From Flavobacterium sp. 102 (GTDB taxonomy: Bacteria; Bacteroidota; Bacteroidia; Flavobacteriales; Flavobacteriaceae): a stretch of 64,000 nt of DNA. The stretch covers positions 806,001-870,000 of the forward strand of contig NZ_RBKX01000001.1 in assembly GCF_003634615.1 (NCBI RefSeq). The letters run 5' to 3'. The stretch's first letter is position 1. Each line of letters starts with the position of its first letter. Both the position numbers and the translations under genes were made by a program. A model generated the notes under the pieces. That model made no database searches. It was not told the DNA's origin and worked only from the letters and a program-made list of their open reading frames with translations. Below are positions 17,685 to 25,801 of the stretch, piece by piece.

Positions 17685-19151
17685 TTGAGCCTTTATAAAA
17701 CTCTTTTTAAGCAAACACTAATCTATGGTTTGGCCACGGTTTTACCGAGAATGATTAGCTTTTTGCTCAATCCGTTATATGTTGACCAATTGCCCAAACA
17801 AGAGTTTGCAGACGTGTCTATCGTCTTCGCATGGTTGGTCTTTTTTAATGTCATTTTATCCTACGGAATGGAAACCGCTTTCTTCCGATTTTACAATACC
17901 GAAGACAATAAGAAAAGGGTAATTTCCACTTCGACAGTATCCATATTTTGGACGTCAATCGCGTTTTTAGGATTGGCTTTACTCTTCAGAAATACGTTGT
18001 CACATTGGTCGGGAGTCAAAGTCGAATATGTGACTTATACCATTTGGATATTGGTTTTAGATGCTTTGGCGATTATTCCGTTTTCACGATTGCGAGCGAC
18101 TAAAAGGCCGATGATGTATGCCATTGTTAAGATTGGTAATGTGATGATCAACATGATTTTAAACTTGTTTTTCTTATTGCTGTTACCCAAATTGGCTCAA
18201 GACAATCCCGAGGGTTTTTTCAATACCATTTATTACGAAAACTTTCAAGTGGGCTATATTTTTGTAGCCAATTTGATTGCCAGTTTCCTAACTTTTGTAG
18301 TGCTTTCACCCGACTATTTGAAAATCAATTGGAGTTTCGATTTCAAACTTTGGAAACGAATGATGCAATATGGTTTGCCTATTTTAATTGCAGGCGTTGC
18401 CTTTGCCATTAATGAACATTTTGATAAAATCCTTTTAGATTGGATGAATGTTTCAAAAGCAGACATCGGAGCTTATTCGGCGTGTTATAAAATAGGAATG
18501 TTTATGGTTTTATTCAGAACCGCTTATACTTTGGGCATAGAACCTTTTTTCTTTAGTCATGCTTCTAACGAAAATGCCCAACAAACCTATGCCACAATAA
18601 CGAAGTACTTTGTGATTTTCGGTTCGTTCATCAGTTTTTTTGTGATTGCGTTTATTGATTTATTAAAATTGCCATTGGTTCCCGAAGAGACTTATTGGGT
18701 AGCCATTAAAGTGGTACCGCTAATAGTAATAGCCAATTTCTTTTTGGGTATTTACACCAATCTGTCGGTTTGGTATAAATTAATTGACAAAACTAGAATT
18801 GGCGCCTATATTTCTATTATTGGTGCTTTGGTCACACTTCTGCTCAATTATTTGCTCATCAAACAAGGATTCAGTTATTACGGTTCGGCAATCGCAACCA
18901 TCGCAGCCTATGGAACCATGATGATAATCTCCTATAAAATGGGGCAAAAGCAATATCCCATACCGTATGACATCAATACGATTCTAAAATATTTAGGACT
19001 CTCAATTCTGTTTTCGGGAATCTCTTTTTACATTCCGATTTTAAGGGAGAATTATTTAGTTAAGATAGTGTTACTATCACTATTTTTATATTTTATTTAC
19101 CGTAACGAAAAAGAAACATTACTTCGAATCATAAAAAGAAAAGCAAAATAA
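17685..19151 (+). CDS. oligosaccharide flippase family protein (Wzx/MATE-like)
   Basis: A 488-residue membrane protein with about twelve to fourteen helices of the polysaccharide-biosynthesis (Polysacc_synt) type, which flip lipid-linked sugars across the inner membrane. The opening [21 protein letters not shown] and internal MKRMMQ-like amphipathic parts fit this family. The start is TTG at 17685, since the first helix begins directly after it. The dut gene starts one base after the stop. With the sugar nucleotidyltransferase and EnvC-like gene further down, it belongs to an envelope cluster. Confidence 0.88.
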   Translation: MSLYKTLFKQTLIYGLATVLPRMISFLLNPLYVDQLPKQEFADVSIVFAWLVFFNVILSYGMETAFFRFYNTEDNKKRVISTSTVSIFWTSIAFLGLALLFRNTLSHWSGVKVEYVTYTIWILVLDALAIIPFSRLRATKRPMMYAIVKIGNVMINMILNLFFLLLLPKLAQDNPEGFFNTIYYENFQVGYIFVANLIASFLTFVVLSPDYLKINWSFDFKLWKRMMQYGLPILIAGVAFAINEHFDKILLDWMNVSKADIGAYSACYKIGMFMVLFRTAYTLGIEPFFFSHASNENAQQTYATITKYFVIFGSFISFFVIAFIDLLKLPLVPEETYWVAIKVVPLIVIANFFLGIYTNLSVWYKLIDKTRIGAYISIIGALVTLLLNYLLIKQGFSYYGSAIATIAAYGTMMIISYKMGQKQYPIPYDINTILKYLGLSILFSGISFYIPILRENYLVKIVLLSLFLYFIYRNEKETLLRIIKRKAK

Positions 19152-19152
19152 A

Positions 19153-19587
19153 ATGACCATCAAAATCATCAATAAATCCCAACACGAATTGCCCAATTAT
19201 GAAACCATTGCTTCTGCAGGAATGGATTTGAGAGCCAATTTGACCGAATCAATCGTGTTAAAATCTCTAGAAAGAACCATAGTGAAAACAGGTCTTTTTA
19301 TCGAATTACCCATTGGTTACGAGGCCCAAGTTAGACCAAGAAGCGGTTTGGCTGCCAAAAAAGGAATCACTGTCTTAAATTCTCCCGGAACAGTCGATGC
19401 AGATTATCGTGGCGAAATCGGTGTGATTTTAGTAAATTTATCCAATGAAGATTTTGTCATCGAAAATGGCGAAAGAATTGCCCAATTGATCATCGCCAAA
19501 CACGAACGTGCTGAGTGGATTGAAGTTGAAGAATTATCCGAAACTTCCCGTGGCGAAGGCGGATTTGGTAGTACAGGAGTGAAATAG
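19153..19587 (+). CDS. dut: deoxyuridine 5'-triphosphate nucleotidohydrolase
   Basis: A 144-residue trimeric dUTPase that hydrolyses dUTP to dUMP, keeping uracil out of DNA and feeding dTMP synthesis. All five motifs are present: AGMDLRA (1), RPRSGLAAK (2), [13 protein letters not shown] (3), [10 protein letters not shown] (4) and [10 protein letters not shown] (5). It is tightly linked to the flippase gene (1-base gap), a common flavobacterial pairing without an obvious functional link. Confidence 0.97.
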   Translation: MTIKIINKSQHELPNYETIASAGMDLRANLTESIVLKSLERTIVKTGLFIELPIGYEAQVRPRSGLAAKKGITVLNSPGTVDADYRGEIGVILVNLSNEDFVIENGERIAQLIIAKHERAEWIEVEELSETSRGEGGFGSTGVK

Positions 19588-19637
19588 TGCTCAGTATTGA
19601 GTTGATAGTAATCAGTAAAAAAAAGTAAAAACACCCA

Positions 19638-19701
19638 GCGAACTTTGCGTTGTCATCCTGAGCTTGTCGAAGGACTTTGCGAACTTTGCGGTTAAAATAA
19701 A
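19638..19701 (+). repeat. nested intergenic repeat: TGTCATCC element within CTTTGCG repeat
   Basis: GCGAACTTTGCG is interrupted at 19650 by TGTCATCCTGAGCTTGTCG and AAGG, then ACTTTGCGAACTTTGCGG and TTAAAATAAA continue to within 6 bases of the nucleotidyltransferase ATG. The CTTTGCG part recurs at 29351-29389, 29782-29817 and 49200-49220. The TGTCATCC..GTCGAAGG part recurs around 48640-48676. Confidence 0.65.
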
Positions 19702-19706
19702 TTAAA

Positions 19707-20717
19707 ATGAAAATTATAGTACCAATGGCCGGTCGTGGTTCACGTCTTCGTCCACACACGTTAACCATACCAAAACCTTTAATTCCGGTTGCCGGAAAAC
19801 CAATTGTTCATCGCTTGGTAGAAGATATTGCCGGAGTTTTAAATCAGGAGATAGAAGAAGTAGCTTTCATCATCCACGAAAGTTTTGGTAAAAAAGTAGA
19901 AGAAGAACTTATTGCAATAGCCAAAAAGCTAGGAGCCAAAGGAACCATTTATTACCAAAATGAAGCTTTAGGAACCGGTCATGCCATTATGTGTGCGAAA
20001 GATTCTTTAAGCGGTCCGGCAGTGATTGCGTATGCAGATACTTTAATCCGTGCCGATTTTGATTTAGACCAAACCGCCGACAGTGTGATTTGGGTAAAAC
20101 AAGTGGATCAACCGGAAGCTTTTGGGGTAATCAATTTAAACGATGCTAATGAAATTGTAGAGCTGGTAGAAAAACCGACAGCGTTTGTTTCTGACTTGGC
20201 CGTAATTGGAATCTATTATTTCAAAGACGTTGCGGTATTGAAAAACGAACTGCAATCGGTGTTAGATAACAACATTATTCACGGCGGTGAATACCAAATT
20301 AATGATGGAATTAAACAAATGATGGCAAAGGGCATGAAATTTGTGCCGGGGAAAGTAGATGAATGGATGGACTGCGGGAACAAAGATGTAACTGTGGAAA
20401 CCAACTCCAGAATGTTAGGCTTTTTACACAATGACGGCGAACATTTGATTGACTTTGAGGTGAAATTAGAAAACTCAACAATTATTCCGCCTTGTTATAT
20501 TGGGGAAGACGTGGTTTTGATTAATTCAACGGTTGGTCCAAATGTGTCTTTAGGTAAAGGAACACATTTGATTAATTCAACCATACAAAACAGCTTGGTG
20601 CAAACTCACGCTCATATTAAAAACGCACAATTGAATAACGCAATGATTGGAAATCATGCTACCTTTGACGGTGAATTTAAAAGCATCAGCATTGGAGATT
20701 ATTCGGTTTTAGAATAA
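19707..20717 (+). CDS. sugar-phosphate nucleotidyltransferase
   Basis: A 336-residue enzyme that makes nucleotide-activated sugars (NDP-sugar pyrophosphorylase). The N-terminal catalytic signature is MKIIVPMAGRGSRLRPHTLT with the KPLIPVAGKP follow-up, and GTGHAIMCA binds the base. The C-terminal third (SCYIGEDV-like hexapeptides, INSTVGPNVSLGKGTHLINS) is a left-handed beta-helix as in GlmU/RmlA-long forms. The exact sugar and nucleotide cannot be told, so no symbol is given. A TPR gene follows after 7 bases. Its leader is formed by a dispersed CTTTGCG repeat. Confidence 0.88.
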   Translation: MKIIVPMAGRGSRLRPHTLTIPKPLIPVAGKPIVHRLVEDIAGVLNQEIEEVAFIIHESFGKKVEEELIAIAKKLGAKGTIYYQNEALGTGHAIMCAKDSLSGPAVIAYADTLIRADFDLDQTADSVIWVKQVDQPEAFGVINLNDANEIVELVEKPTAFVSDLAVIGIYYFKDVAVLKNELQSVLDNNIIHGGEYQINDGIKQMMAKGMKFVPGKVDEWMDCGNKDVTVETNSRMLGFLHNDGEHLIDFEVKLENSTIIPPCYIGEDVVLINSTVGPNVSLGKGTHLINSTIQNSLVQTHAHIKNAQLNNAMIGNHATFDGEFKSISIGDYSVLE

Positions 20718-20724
20718 AAAAAAG

Positions 20725-22074
20725 ATGAAAAGACTTGTGATTTATGGTTTATTGCTGGGAATGTTTTTCGTTCCTAACATTGTTTTGGCCCAAGAGGAAC
20801 CAAACAATATTGCTGTGATAGACGATGGATTTCAAGACCATTTCTATGAAGCGTTAAAGCAAAAAAGCATCGAGAACTATGACAAAGCAATTTTGTCGTT
20901 AGAAAGATGTAAAGAAATTCAACCTGAAAATCCGGTGACGTATTTCGAATTAGGTAAAAATTATTTGGCCCAAAAAAAATATAAGGAAGCTTACGATAAT
21001 TTTGAAAAAGTAACCCAAATGGATCCTAAAAACCGTTGGGCTTGGGTTGGCATGTATGACGTTTGTTATGACACCAAAAACTACAATCAAGCCATTATAA
21101 TTGTAGAGAAATTGGTTGAATTTAAAGAAGAATATAAAGAAGATTTGACTTCGCTATATATGAATACGCAACAGTTTGACAAAGCTTTGGAACTCATTAA
21201 CGAGTTGAATGAAAAAGTAGGCAAGTCAGACAAACGGGAATTGTATAAAGCCGATATACTAAAAGATGCCAAATACCAATCAGCTGAAAAAAACAATCTT
21301 TTAGACCAAATTAAAAAATTTCCTAAGAATGAATCAAACTATATAGCTTTGATTTATATGTATTCGCAAAGCAATCAGGAAGAAAAAGCTTTGGAAATCG
21401 CCAAAAAATTGGAAAAAGAAATTCCAACTTCGGATTGGGCACAAGTGAGTTTGTTCAAATTTCATTTGAATAATAATGATGGAGACAATGCGGTGAAAGC
21501 GATGAATTTGGTCTTGCCAAGTTTAAAAATTGATTCCAAAATCAAACACAGAATCCTGAATGAATTTCTGATTTTTGCCAAAAACAATCCAAAATACGAA
21601 GCCGATTTAGACAAAGCTATTTCCTATTTTGACAATGATAAAGAAGTGAAAGTCGCTAAAGAAATTGCCAAATTCTATTACCTGAAAGCCAATTGGGACA
21701 AAGCCATCAAGTATTTTGACATGCATCTTAAGACTGCGCAAGACGATGTAGAAACACAACTAATAATGCTTCAAGCGCATACCGAAAAACAAGATTTCAT
21801 TGTTTTAAGCAAAAAGGCAGATGATTTGACGCAACTTTTTCCAACACAACCTCAGTTTTATTATTATGCCGGTTTGGCCTATAACCAAACGCAAAATTTC
21901 AAGAAAGCAGCTTCAATCTTAGAAACTGGCTTGGATTTTGTTATCGATGACACGGCTTTGGAAATCAATTTCAACATTCAATTAGGCGAAGCCTATAATG
22001 GTTTGGGCGATATGAAGAAGAAAGAAAAGTATTTTACTAAAGCCAATGAACTCATTAATAAACAAAAGAAATAA
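20725..22074 (+). CDS. exported tetratricopeptide repeat protein
   Basis: A 449-residue protein with an N-terminal signal peptide ending near VLA-QEEP (residues 1-22). TPR units are clear: PVTYFELGKNYLAQKKYKEA, RWAWVGMYDVCYDTKNYNQA and QFYYYAGLAYNQTQNFKKA. It is probably periplasmic. The stop codon shares an A with the ATG of the next gene (ATAATGA arrangement at 22072-22076), so it is translationally coupled with the DUF4292 lipoprotein. A scaffold role in envelope biogenesis is likely but unproven. Confidence 0.85.
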   Translation: MKRLVIYGLLLGMFFVPNIVLAQEEPNNIAVIDDGFQDHFYEALKQKSIENYDKAILSLERCKEIQPENPVTYFELGKNYLAQKKYKEAYDNFEKVTQMDPKNRWAWVGMYDVCYDTKNYNQAIIIVEKLVEFKEEYKEDLTSLYMNTQQFDKALELINELNEKVGKSDKRELYKADILKDAKYQSAEKNNLLDQIKKFPKNESNYIALIYMYSQSNQEEKALEIAKKLEKEIPTSDWAQVSLFKFHLNNNDGDNAVKAMNLVLPSLKIDSKIKHRILNEFLIFAKNNPKYEADLDKAISYFDNDKEVKVAKEIAKFYYLKANWDKAIKYFDMHLKTAQDDVETQLIMLQAHTEKQDFIVLSKKADDLTQLFPTQPQFYYYAGLAYNQTQNFKKAASILETGLDFVIDDTALEINFNIQLGEAYNGLGDMKKKEKYFTKANELINKQKK

Positions 22075-22859
22075 TGAAGTATTGGTATTTTATTTTATCC
22101 GTGGTTTTTTTAACCTCCTGCAAATCAAAGGCAGTTTTGGTCGATTCAAATTCGAAACCAACTGTCACAATTGACGAAAATGCAATAAGTTCCCAAAAAA
22201 TTATCGAGAATCACTACAATAATAAAAGTGATTTTTCCACGTTATATATTAGGTCAAGCGCAAAGTATCGAGATGAAAAGCAATCTCAAAATGTTTCGGC
22301 TGAAATTAAAATTAAAAATGGGGAAAAGATTTTAGTAAGCATTCGTTTTTTAGGAATTACGATGGCCAAAGCCTTGATTACGCCTAATGAAGTGAAGTAT
22401 TACGAAAAGTTAAACGGTACTTACTTCGAAGGCGATTATGCTTCTTTGAGCGAATGGTTGGGCACCGATTTAGATTTCAATAAAATACAAAATATGCTTG
22501 TCGGAAAACCTATTGACGATTTGACCCAACAAAATTATGTTTATGAATTAACCGATAAGTTCTATAAATTGAGTACCGTTAAGGACAAGACTGAAAAGGC
22601 TTTTTCCTTTGAATCGAAAAATTATTTGTTAAAAAAGCAAGAGATATCACAACCTGAAAAAGACAGAACATTCACCGTGAATTATCCGAATTTTCAAGAT
22701 TTTGCGTCCGCTATTTTACCCGCAAATTTGCAGATAAATGCTATGCAAAAGAAAGGGAAAACAGAAATTTCAATCGATTATAATTCGGTTACTTTTAACG
22801 AAGATCTTTCATTTCCCTATAGCGTTCCCGATGGATATGACCGAATTTTTATAAATTAG
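22074..22859 (+). CDS. DUF4292 family lipoprotein
   Basis: A 261-residue lipoprotein: signal helix then lipobox LTSCKS (Cys at about residue 16). It resembles DUF4292, a Bacteroidota family with a LolA/LolB-like beta half-barrel. The conserved part is in the middle (ILVSIRFLGITMAKALITPNEV), followed by GTYFEGDY. It overlaps the TPR gene end by one base and precedes the EnvC-like gene by 22 bases. A role in moving lipids or lipoproteins through the periplasm is a family-based inference. Confidence 0.83.
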   Translation: MKYWYFILSVVFLTSCKSKAVLVDSNSKPTVTIDENAISSQKIIENHYNNKSDFSTLYIRSSAKYRDEKQSQNVSAEIKIKNGEKILVSIRFLGITMAKALITPNEVKYYEKLNGTYFEGDYASLSEWLGTDLDFNKIQNMLVGKPIDDLTQQNYVYELTDKFYKLSTVKDKTEKAFSFESKNYLLKKQEISQPEKDRTFTVNYPNFQDFASAILPANLQINAMQKKGKTEISIDYNSVTFNEDLSFPYSVPDGYDRIFIN

Positions 22860-22881
22860 ACTTGCCAAAATATATTTAACT

Positions 22882-24138
22882 ATGCCAAAATTCTTTTTCT
22901 GCCTACTATTCTTTTGTTTAGCTACTCCAATGTGGAGCCAACCGCCTACACAAGAAGAACTCGAACAGCGAAAAATCAAAATTCAACTCGAAATTAAAGA
23001 GAAAGAAAAACTTTTGCAATCGGTTAAAAGCAAAGAAAGATCTGTAGTGAGTCAGTTATTGATTCAGAAAGAGAAAATTGGGCTCAAAGAAACACTGATT
23101 AGAACCACTGAAAAGCAAACCAAGTTATTGAGCAACGACATTTACATCAATCAACTTAAAATCAACCAACTGAATCGCGACTTAGAACAACTGAGAAAAG
23201 ACTATGCCGAGATGATTTTAAAGTCTTATAAGAGTCGTTCAGAGCAAAGTCGCGCTATGTTCTTATTGTCTTCCCAAAACTTCCTTCAAGCATACAAAAG
23301 GGCTCAGTATATGAAGCAATATGCCAGTTATCGAAAAATGCAAGGCGAAGAAATTAAAGGCAAAACCACACAACTGATAACTTACAACGAAAAAATCGGC
23401 GCTCAAAAATCGGAAAAAGAAAAACTAATCGCCGAAAACGAAAAAGAAAAGCAGGAATTGGTAAAAGAAAAGCAAGAGCAAGAAAAAATAGCCAATCAAA
23501 TCAAGAAAGAAAAAGGAAAAATAACGGCTGAAATAAAGAAAAAACAAGCAGAAACCAAAAAGATTGATGCTCAAATCAAGAAAATGATTCGAGAATCGAT
23601 TGCAGCAGCTAATAGAAAAACAGCGGCAGCTAACGTAAAAGCAAATCCTAAGATTACGGCTGCAGAGAAAAAAGCCATTGAAACGTCAACCAAAATTGTT
23701 TTAACTCCCGAAGGTAAAATCGTTTCCGATAATTTTAAGGCGAACAAAGGCAGATTGCCTTGGCCTGTGGAAAAAGGCGCTATTAGTTTGGGCTACGGGA
23801 ACCAACCGCATCCGGTATTTAAAACTTTAGAAGTTCACAATAGTGGTATTGAGATTTCTACTGAAAGTGGATCGTCAGCAAGAGCAGTTTTTGCCGGAGA
23901 AGTTACCCAAGTGCAACAAATATCACCGCTTAAAAAAGCAGTATCAGTTAAGCATGGAGATTTTTTCACCATTTACCAAAACTTAAGCACAGTAAATGTA
24001 CAAGTAGGAGACAAAGTTTCGGCGAAAGAATCATTAGGCAAAATCAGAACTGATGCCGACGGCAGGACAGTGCTCAAATTTTTGGTTTCACAAAACTCTA
24101 CGCTATTCAATCCAACAACTTGGTTGTCCGGAAGATAA
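22882..24138 (+). CDS. EnvC-like murein hydrolase activator (degenerate M23)
   Basis: A 418-residue exported protein: signal peptide (about 1-19, ending MWSQ), a long coiled coil (about 22-235) rich in Lys/Glu/Gln, then a LytM/M23 domain (about 290-418). The LytM zinc ligands look lost: the usual HxGxD is HNSGIEI, and the HxH motif is replaced by IYQNLS. This matches EnvC/NlpD, which activate amidases rather than cut peptidoglycan. So it is likely a divisome-linked activator of septal cell-wall splitting. It ends the envelope cluster and is followed by a strong terminator. Confidence 0.88.
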   Translation: MPKFFFCLLFFCLATPMWSQPPTQEELEQRKIKIQLEIKEKEKLLQSVKSKERSVVSQLLIQKEKIGLKETLIRTTEKQTKLLSNDIYINQLKINQLNRDLEQLRKDYAEMILKSYKSRSEQSRAMFLLSSQNFLQAYKRAQYMKQYASYRKMQGEEIKGKTTQLITYNEKIGAQKSEKEKLIAENEKEKQELVKEKQEQEKIANQIKKEKGKITAEIKKKQAETKKIDAQIKKMIRESIAAANRKTAAANVKANPKITAAEKKAIETSTKIVLTPEGKIVSDNFKANKGRLPWPVEKGAISLGYGNQPHPVFKTLEVHNSGIEISTESGSSARAVFAGEVTQVQQISPLKKAVSVKHGDFFTIYQNLSTVNVQVGDKVSAKESLGKIRTDADGRTVLKFLVSQNSTLFNPTTWLSGR

Positions 24139-24143
24139 AAGAT

Positions 24144-24184
24144 AAAAAAGTCCTGATCCGAAGCTGTCGGGACAGGACTTTTTT
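24144..24184. terminator. bidirectional terminator after the EnvC-like gene
   Basis: AAAAAAGTCCTG (24144-24155) pairs with CAGGACTTTTTT (24173-24184). The interior carries TCCGAAGCTGTCGGGA, a relative of the TCCCGAAGCTTCGGGA palindrome seen elsewhere in the window. It separates two convergent genes and has a T-run on both strands. Confidence 0.85.
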
Positions 24185-24185
24185 A

Positions 24186-24695
24186 TTATACAAATAACGC
24201 TTTCAATTCGGTGGCGTCGTGTGGATTCATTTTCCCGGCCAAAACCAGACTCAATTGCTTTCTGCGAAGTGCTGCATCAAATCTTGATTTTTCCAACTCG
24301 GTTTCCGGTTCAATAGCCGGAACAGGAACTGGATTTCCGGTTTCATTCACCGCTACAAAAGTGTAAATTGCTTCGTTAGCCTTAGCTCTACTTCCTGATT
24401 CTCGGTCTTCAATCCAAACATCAATAAAAATTTCCATCGAGGAAGTGAAAGCTCTCGAAACTTTGGCTTCCACAGTTACAACGCTTCCCAAAGGAATGGC
24501 TTTGTTAAAGGCCACGTGATTTACAGAAGCCGTTACCACAATTCTACGCGAATGTCTTCGGGCAGCAATACTCGCGGCTCTGTCCATTCTGGCAAGTAGT
24601 TCACCGCCAAAAAGATTGTTCAGTGGATTGGTTTCACTGGGTAAAACTAAATCGGTTAAAATCGTTAAAGATTCTGAAGGATGTTTTGGAGTCAT
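24186..24695 (-). CDS. acyl-CoA thioesterase (hotdog fold)
   Basis: A 169-residue protein of the YciA/BACH-type acyl-CoA hydrolases that split acyl-CoA to free fatty acid and CoA. The active-site helix region NPLNNLFGGELLARMDRAA carries the catalytic Asn/Asp-type residues, and VTASVNHVAFNKAIPLGSVV is the second conserved block. Length is typical of single hotdog proteins, which form hexamers. A TACCTTTG promoter element lies 13 bases upstream of its ATG. Confidence 0.9.
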   Translation of the reverse strand: MTPKHPSESLTILTDLVLPSETNPLNNLFGGELLARMDRAASIAARRHSRRIVVTASVNHVAFNKAIPLGSVVTVEAKVSRAFTSSMEIFIDVWIEDRESGSRAKANEAIYTFVAVNETGNPVPVPAIEPETELEKSRFDAALRRKQLSLVLAGKMNPHDATELKALFV

Positions 24696-24708
24696 GTCAA
24701 TTTTTTTG

Positions 24709-24716
24709 CAAAGGTA
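24709..24716 (-). promoter_or_regulatory. -7 promoter element TACCTTTG of the thioesterase
   Basis: Minus-strand TACCTTTG fits TAnnTTTG, 13 bases before the ATG at 24695, immediately beyond the terminator of the next gene. Confidence 0.55.
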
Positions 24717-24728
24717 ATTACAGCAAAC

Positions 24729-24757
24729 AAAAAATCCTGAGAAATCAGGATTTTTTT
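24729..24757 (-). terminator. terminator overlapping the stop of the HU-SPOR gene
   Basis: AAAAAATCCTGA (24729-24740) and TCAGGATTTTTT (24745-24756) form a 12-bp stem with a GAAA-type loop. On the minus strand it ends in a T-run. The stem begins within the TAA stop codon (24758-24756) of the HU-SPOR gene. Confidence 0.85.
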
Positions 24758-25700
24758 ATAATTCTTCAATCAGTAACCAAGCATCTTTATTGTCGAGTTT
24801 CTGAATGTCTTTCATTGTGTCTTGTGCTTCGGGATAAGAAGCATAACTTCCATACAGAACCGGAAACATACCATGTTTGTTGGCAGGTAATCTTTTGGCT
24901 TTAAAGCCCAATTTCAACAAGGATTGATAAGCATTCTCTGCGTTGCTTTCTATTCTGAAAACACCGGCAACCACATGATAAGGCATTTTTTCATTCGGAA
25001 CGGTCAAGGTTACACTGGGTAACGGATTTTCGATAAAGAAAGTCGCTTCTTGTATTTTTTGATTTATTTTTTTCTGAACGTTGGATTGTACCAATAAAGT
25101 TTCTTGCTCGACTTGCGTTAAATAATTATCATATAATTTATACCCTAAAACACCAGTTAAACCTAAAGAAAGTGTAACAATCGCGGCATATTTCAACGCT
25201 TTGTAACTGCTTCTTTTTTCAGGAGTGAAAGTAATAGGTGCCTTTTCTTCTAGAGTTTCAACGACTTGTTTGTATTCTTCGCGTTTTACGGCAGGAGAAA
25301 CAAACGAACTCAAACCAAAAGATTCTTTCAAGTAATTAATTTGGTCAACCGGAACAAACACCAAGTTTTTTTCAGAGTTTAAAGTGAACTCGCCGATATT
25401 TTTAATTGAAAAACGACCAAACTCCTGAATTTTGTTTTTCCAATCGGATACTTCATTTTGAATGGCATTTACAGCTATTTCATAAGCTATTTTTTCAGTT
25501 TGTGCCAAATGATTGGCCAACAAACCGTCATTATTTTTGATGAAAGGATTGAAGGAAACCAATTTCTTCGGAGGATAAAATGAATGTGCATTTTCATCCA
25601 ATTGCGCTGACTGGAATTCGGTCAAAAAAGCACCGAAACCCGGAACGGTAACACATTGATAACGATATAATAATTGGGAAATGTATGGTTCAATCTTCAT
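24756..25700 (-). CDS. HU-CCDC81 domain / transmembrane / SPOR domain protein
   Basis: A 314-residue protein with three parts. Residues 1-125 look like two tandem HU-like (HU-CCDC81) domains, relatives of nucleoid proteins (YRYQCVTVPGFGAFLTEFQ, then FGRFSIKNIGEFTL). Residues 169-189 form one membrane helix, so the N-terminus should be cytoplasmic. Residues 240-313 are a SPOR domain, which binds denuded septal peptidoglycan (PYHVVAGVFRIESNAENAYQ). It could therefore connect DNA or the cytoplasm to the division site. The promoter is unusually close to the start. It is divergent from dprA. Confidence 0.85.
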   Translation of the reverse strand: MKIEPYISQLLYRYQCVTVPGFGAFLTEFQSAQLDENAHSFYPPKKLVSFNPFIKNNDGLLANHLAQTEKIAYEIAVNAIQNEVSDWKNKIQEFGRFSIKNIGEFTLNSEKNLVFVPVDQINYLKESFGLSSFVSPAVKREEYKQVVETLEEKAPITFTPEKRSSYKALKYAAIVTLSLGLTGVLGYKLYDNYLTQVEQETLLVQSNVQKKINQKIQEATFFIENPLPSVTLTVPNEKMPYHVVAGVFRIESNAENAYQSLLKLGFKAKRLPANKHGMFPVLYGSYASYPEAQDTMKDIQKLDNKDAWLLIEEL

Positions 25701-25705
25701 ATGAA

Positions 25706-25734
25706 CAAATTTAGAGAAACAATAGCAGTATCAA
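25706..25734 (-). promoter_or_regulatory. promoter of the HU-SPOR gene, nearly leaderless
   Basis: On the minus strand TTG (25734-25732), 18 bases, then TAAATTTG (25713-25706) matches the Flavobacterium consensus. Only five bases separate it from the ATG at 25700, so the transcript would have little or no leader. Confidence 0.6.
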
Positions 25735-25778
25735 AAAATTATTCACAAATTTTATTAACAATCCAAAAGAAAAATATT

Positions 25779-25786
25779 TATTTTTG
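25779..25786 (+). promoter_or_regulatory. -7 promoter element TATTTTTG of dprA
   Basis: Matches TAnnTTTG, 15 bases before the dprA ATG at 25802. It is back-to-back with the promoter of the divergent HU-SPOR gene in a 101-base gap. Confidence 0.6.
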
Positions 25787-25801
25787 TAGTAATTTATTGA
25801 T

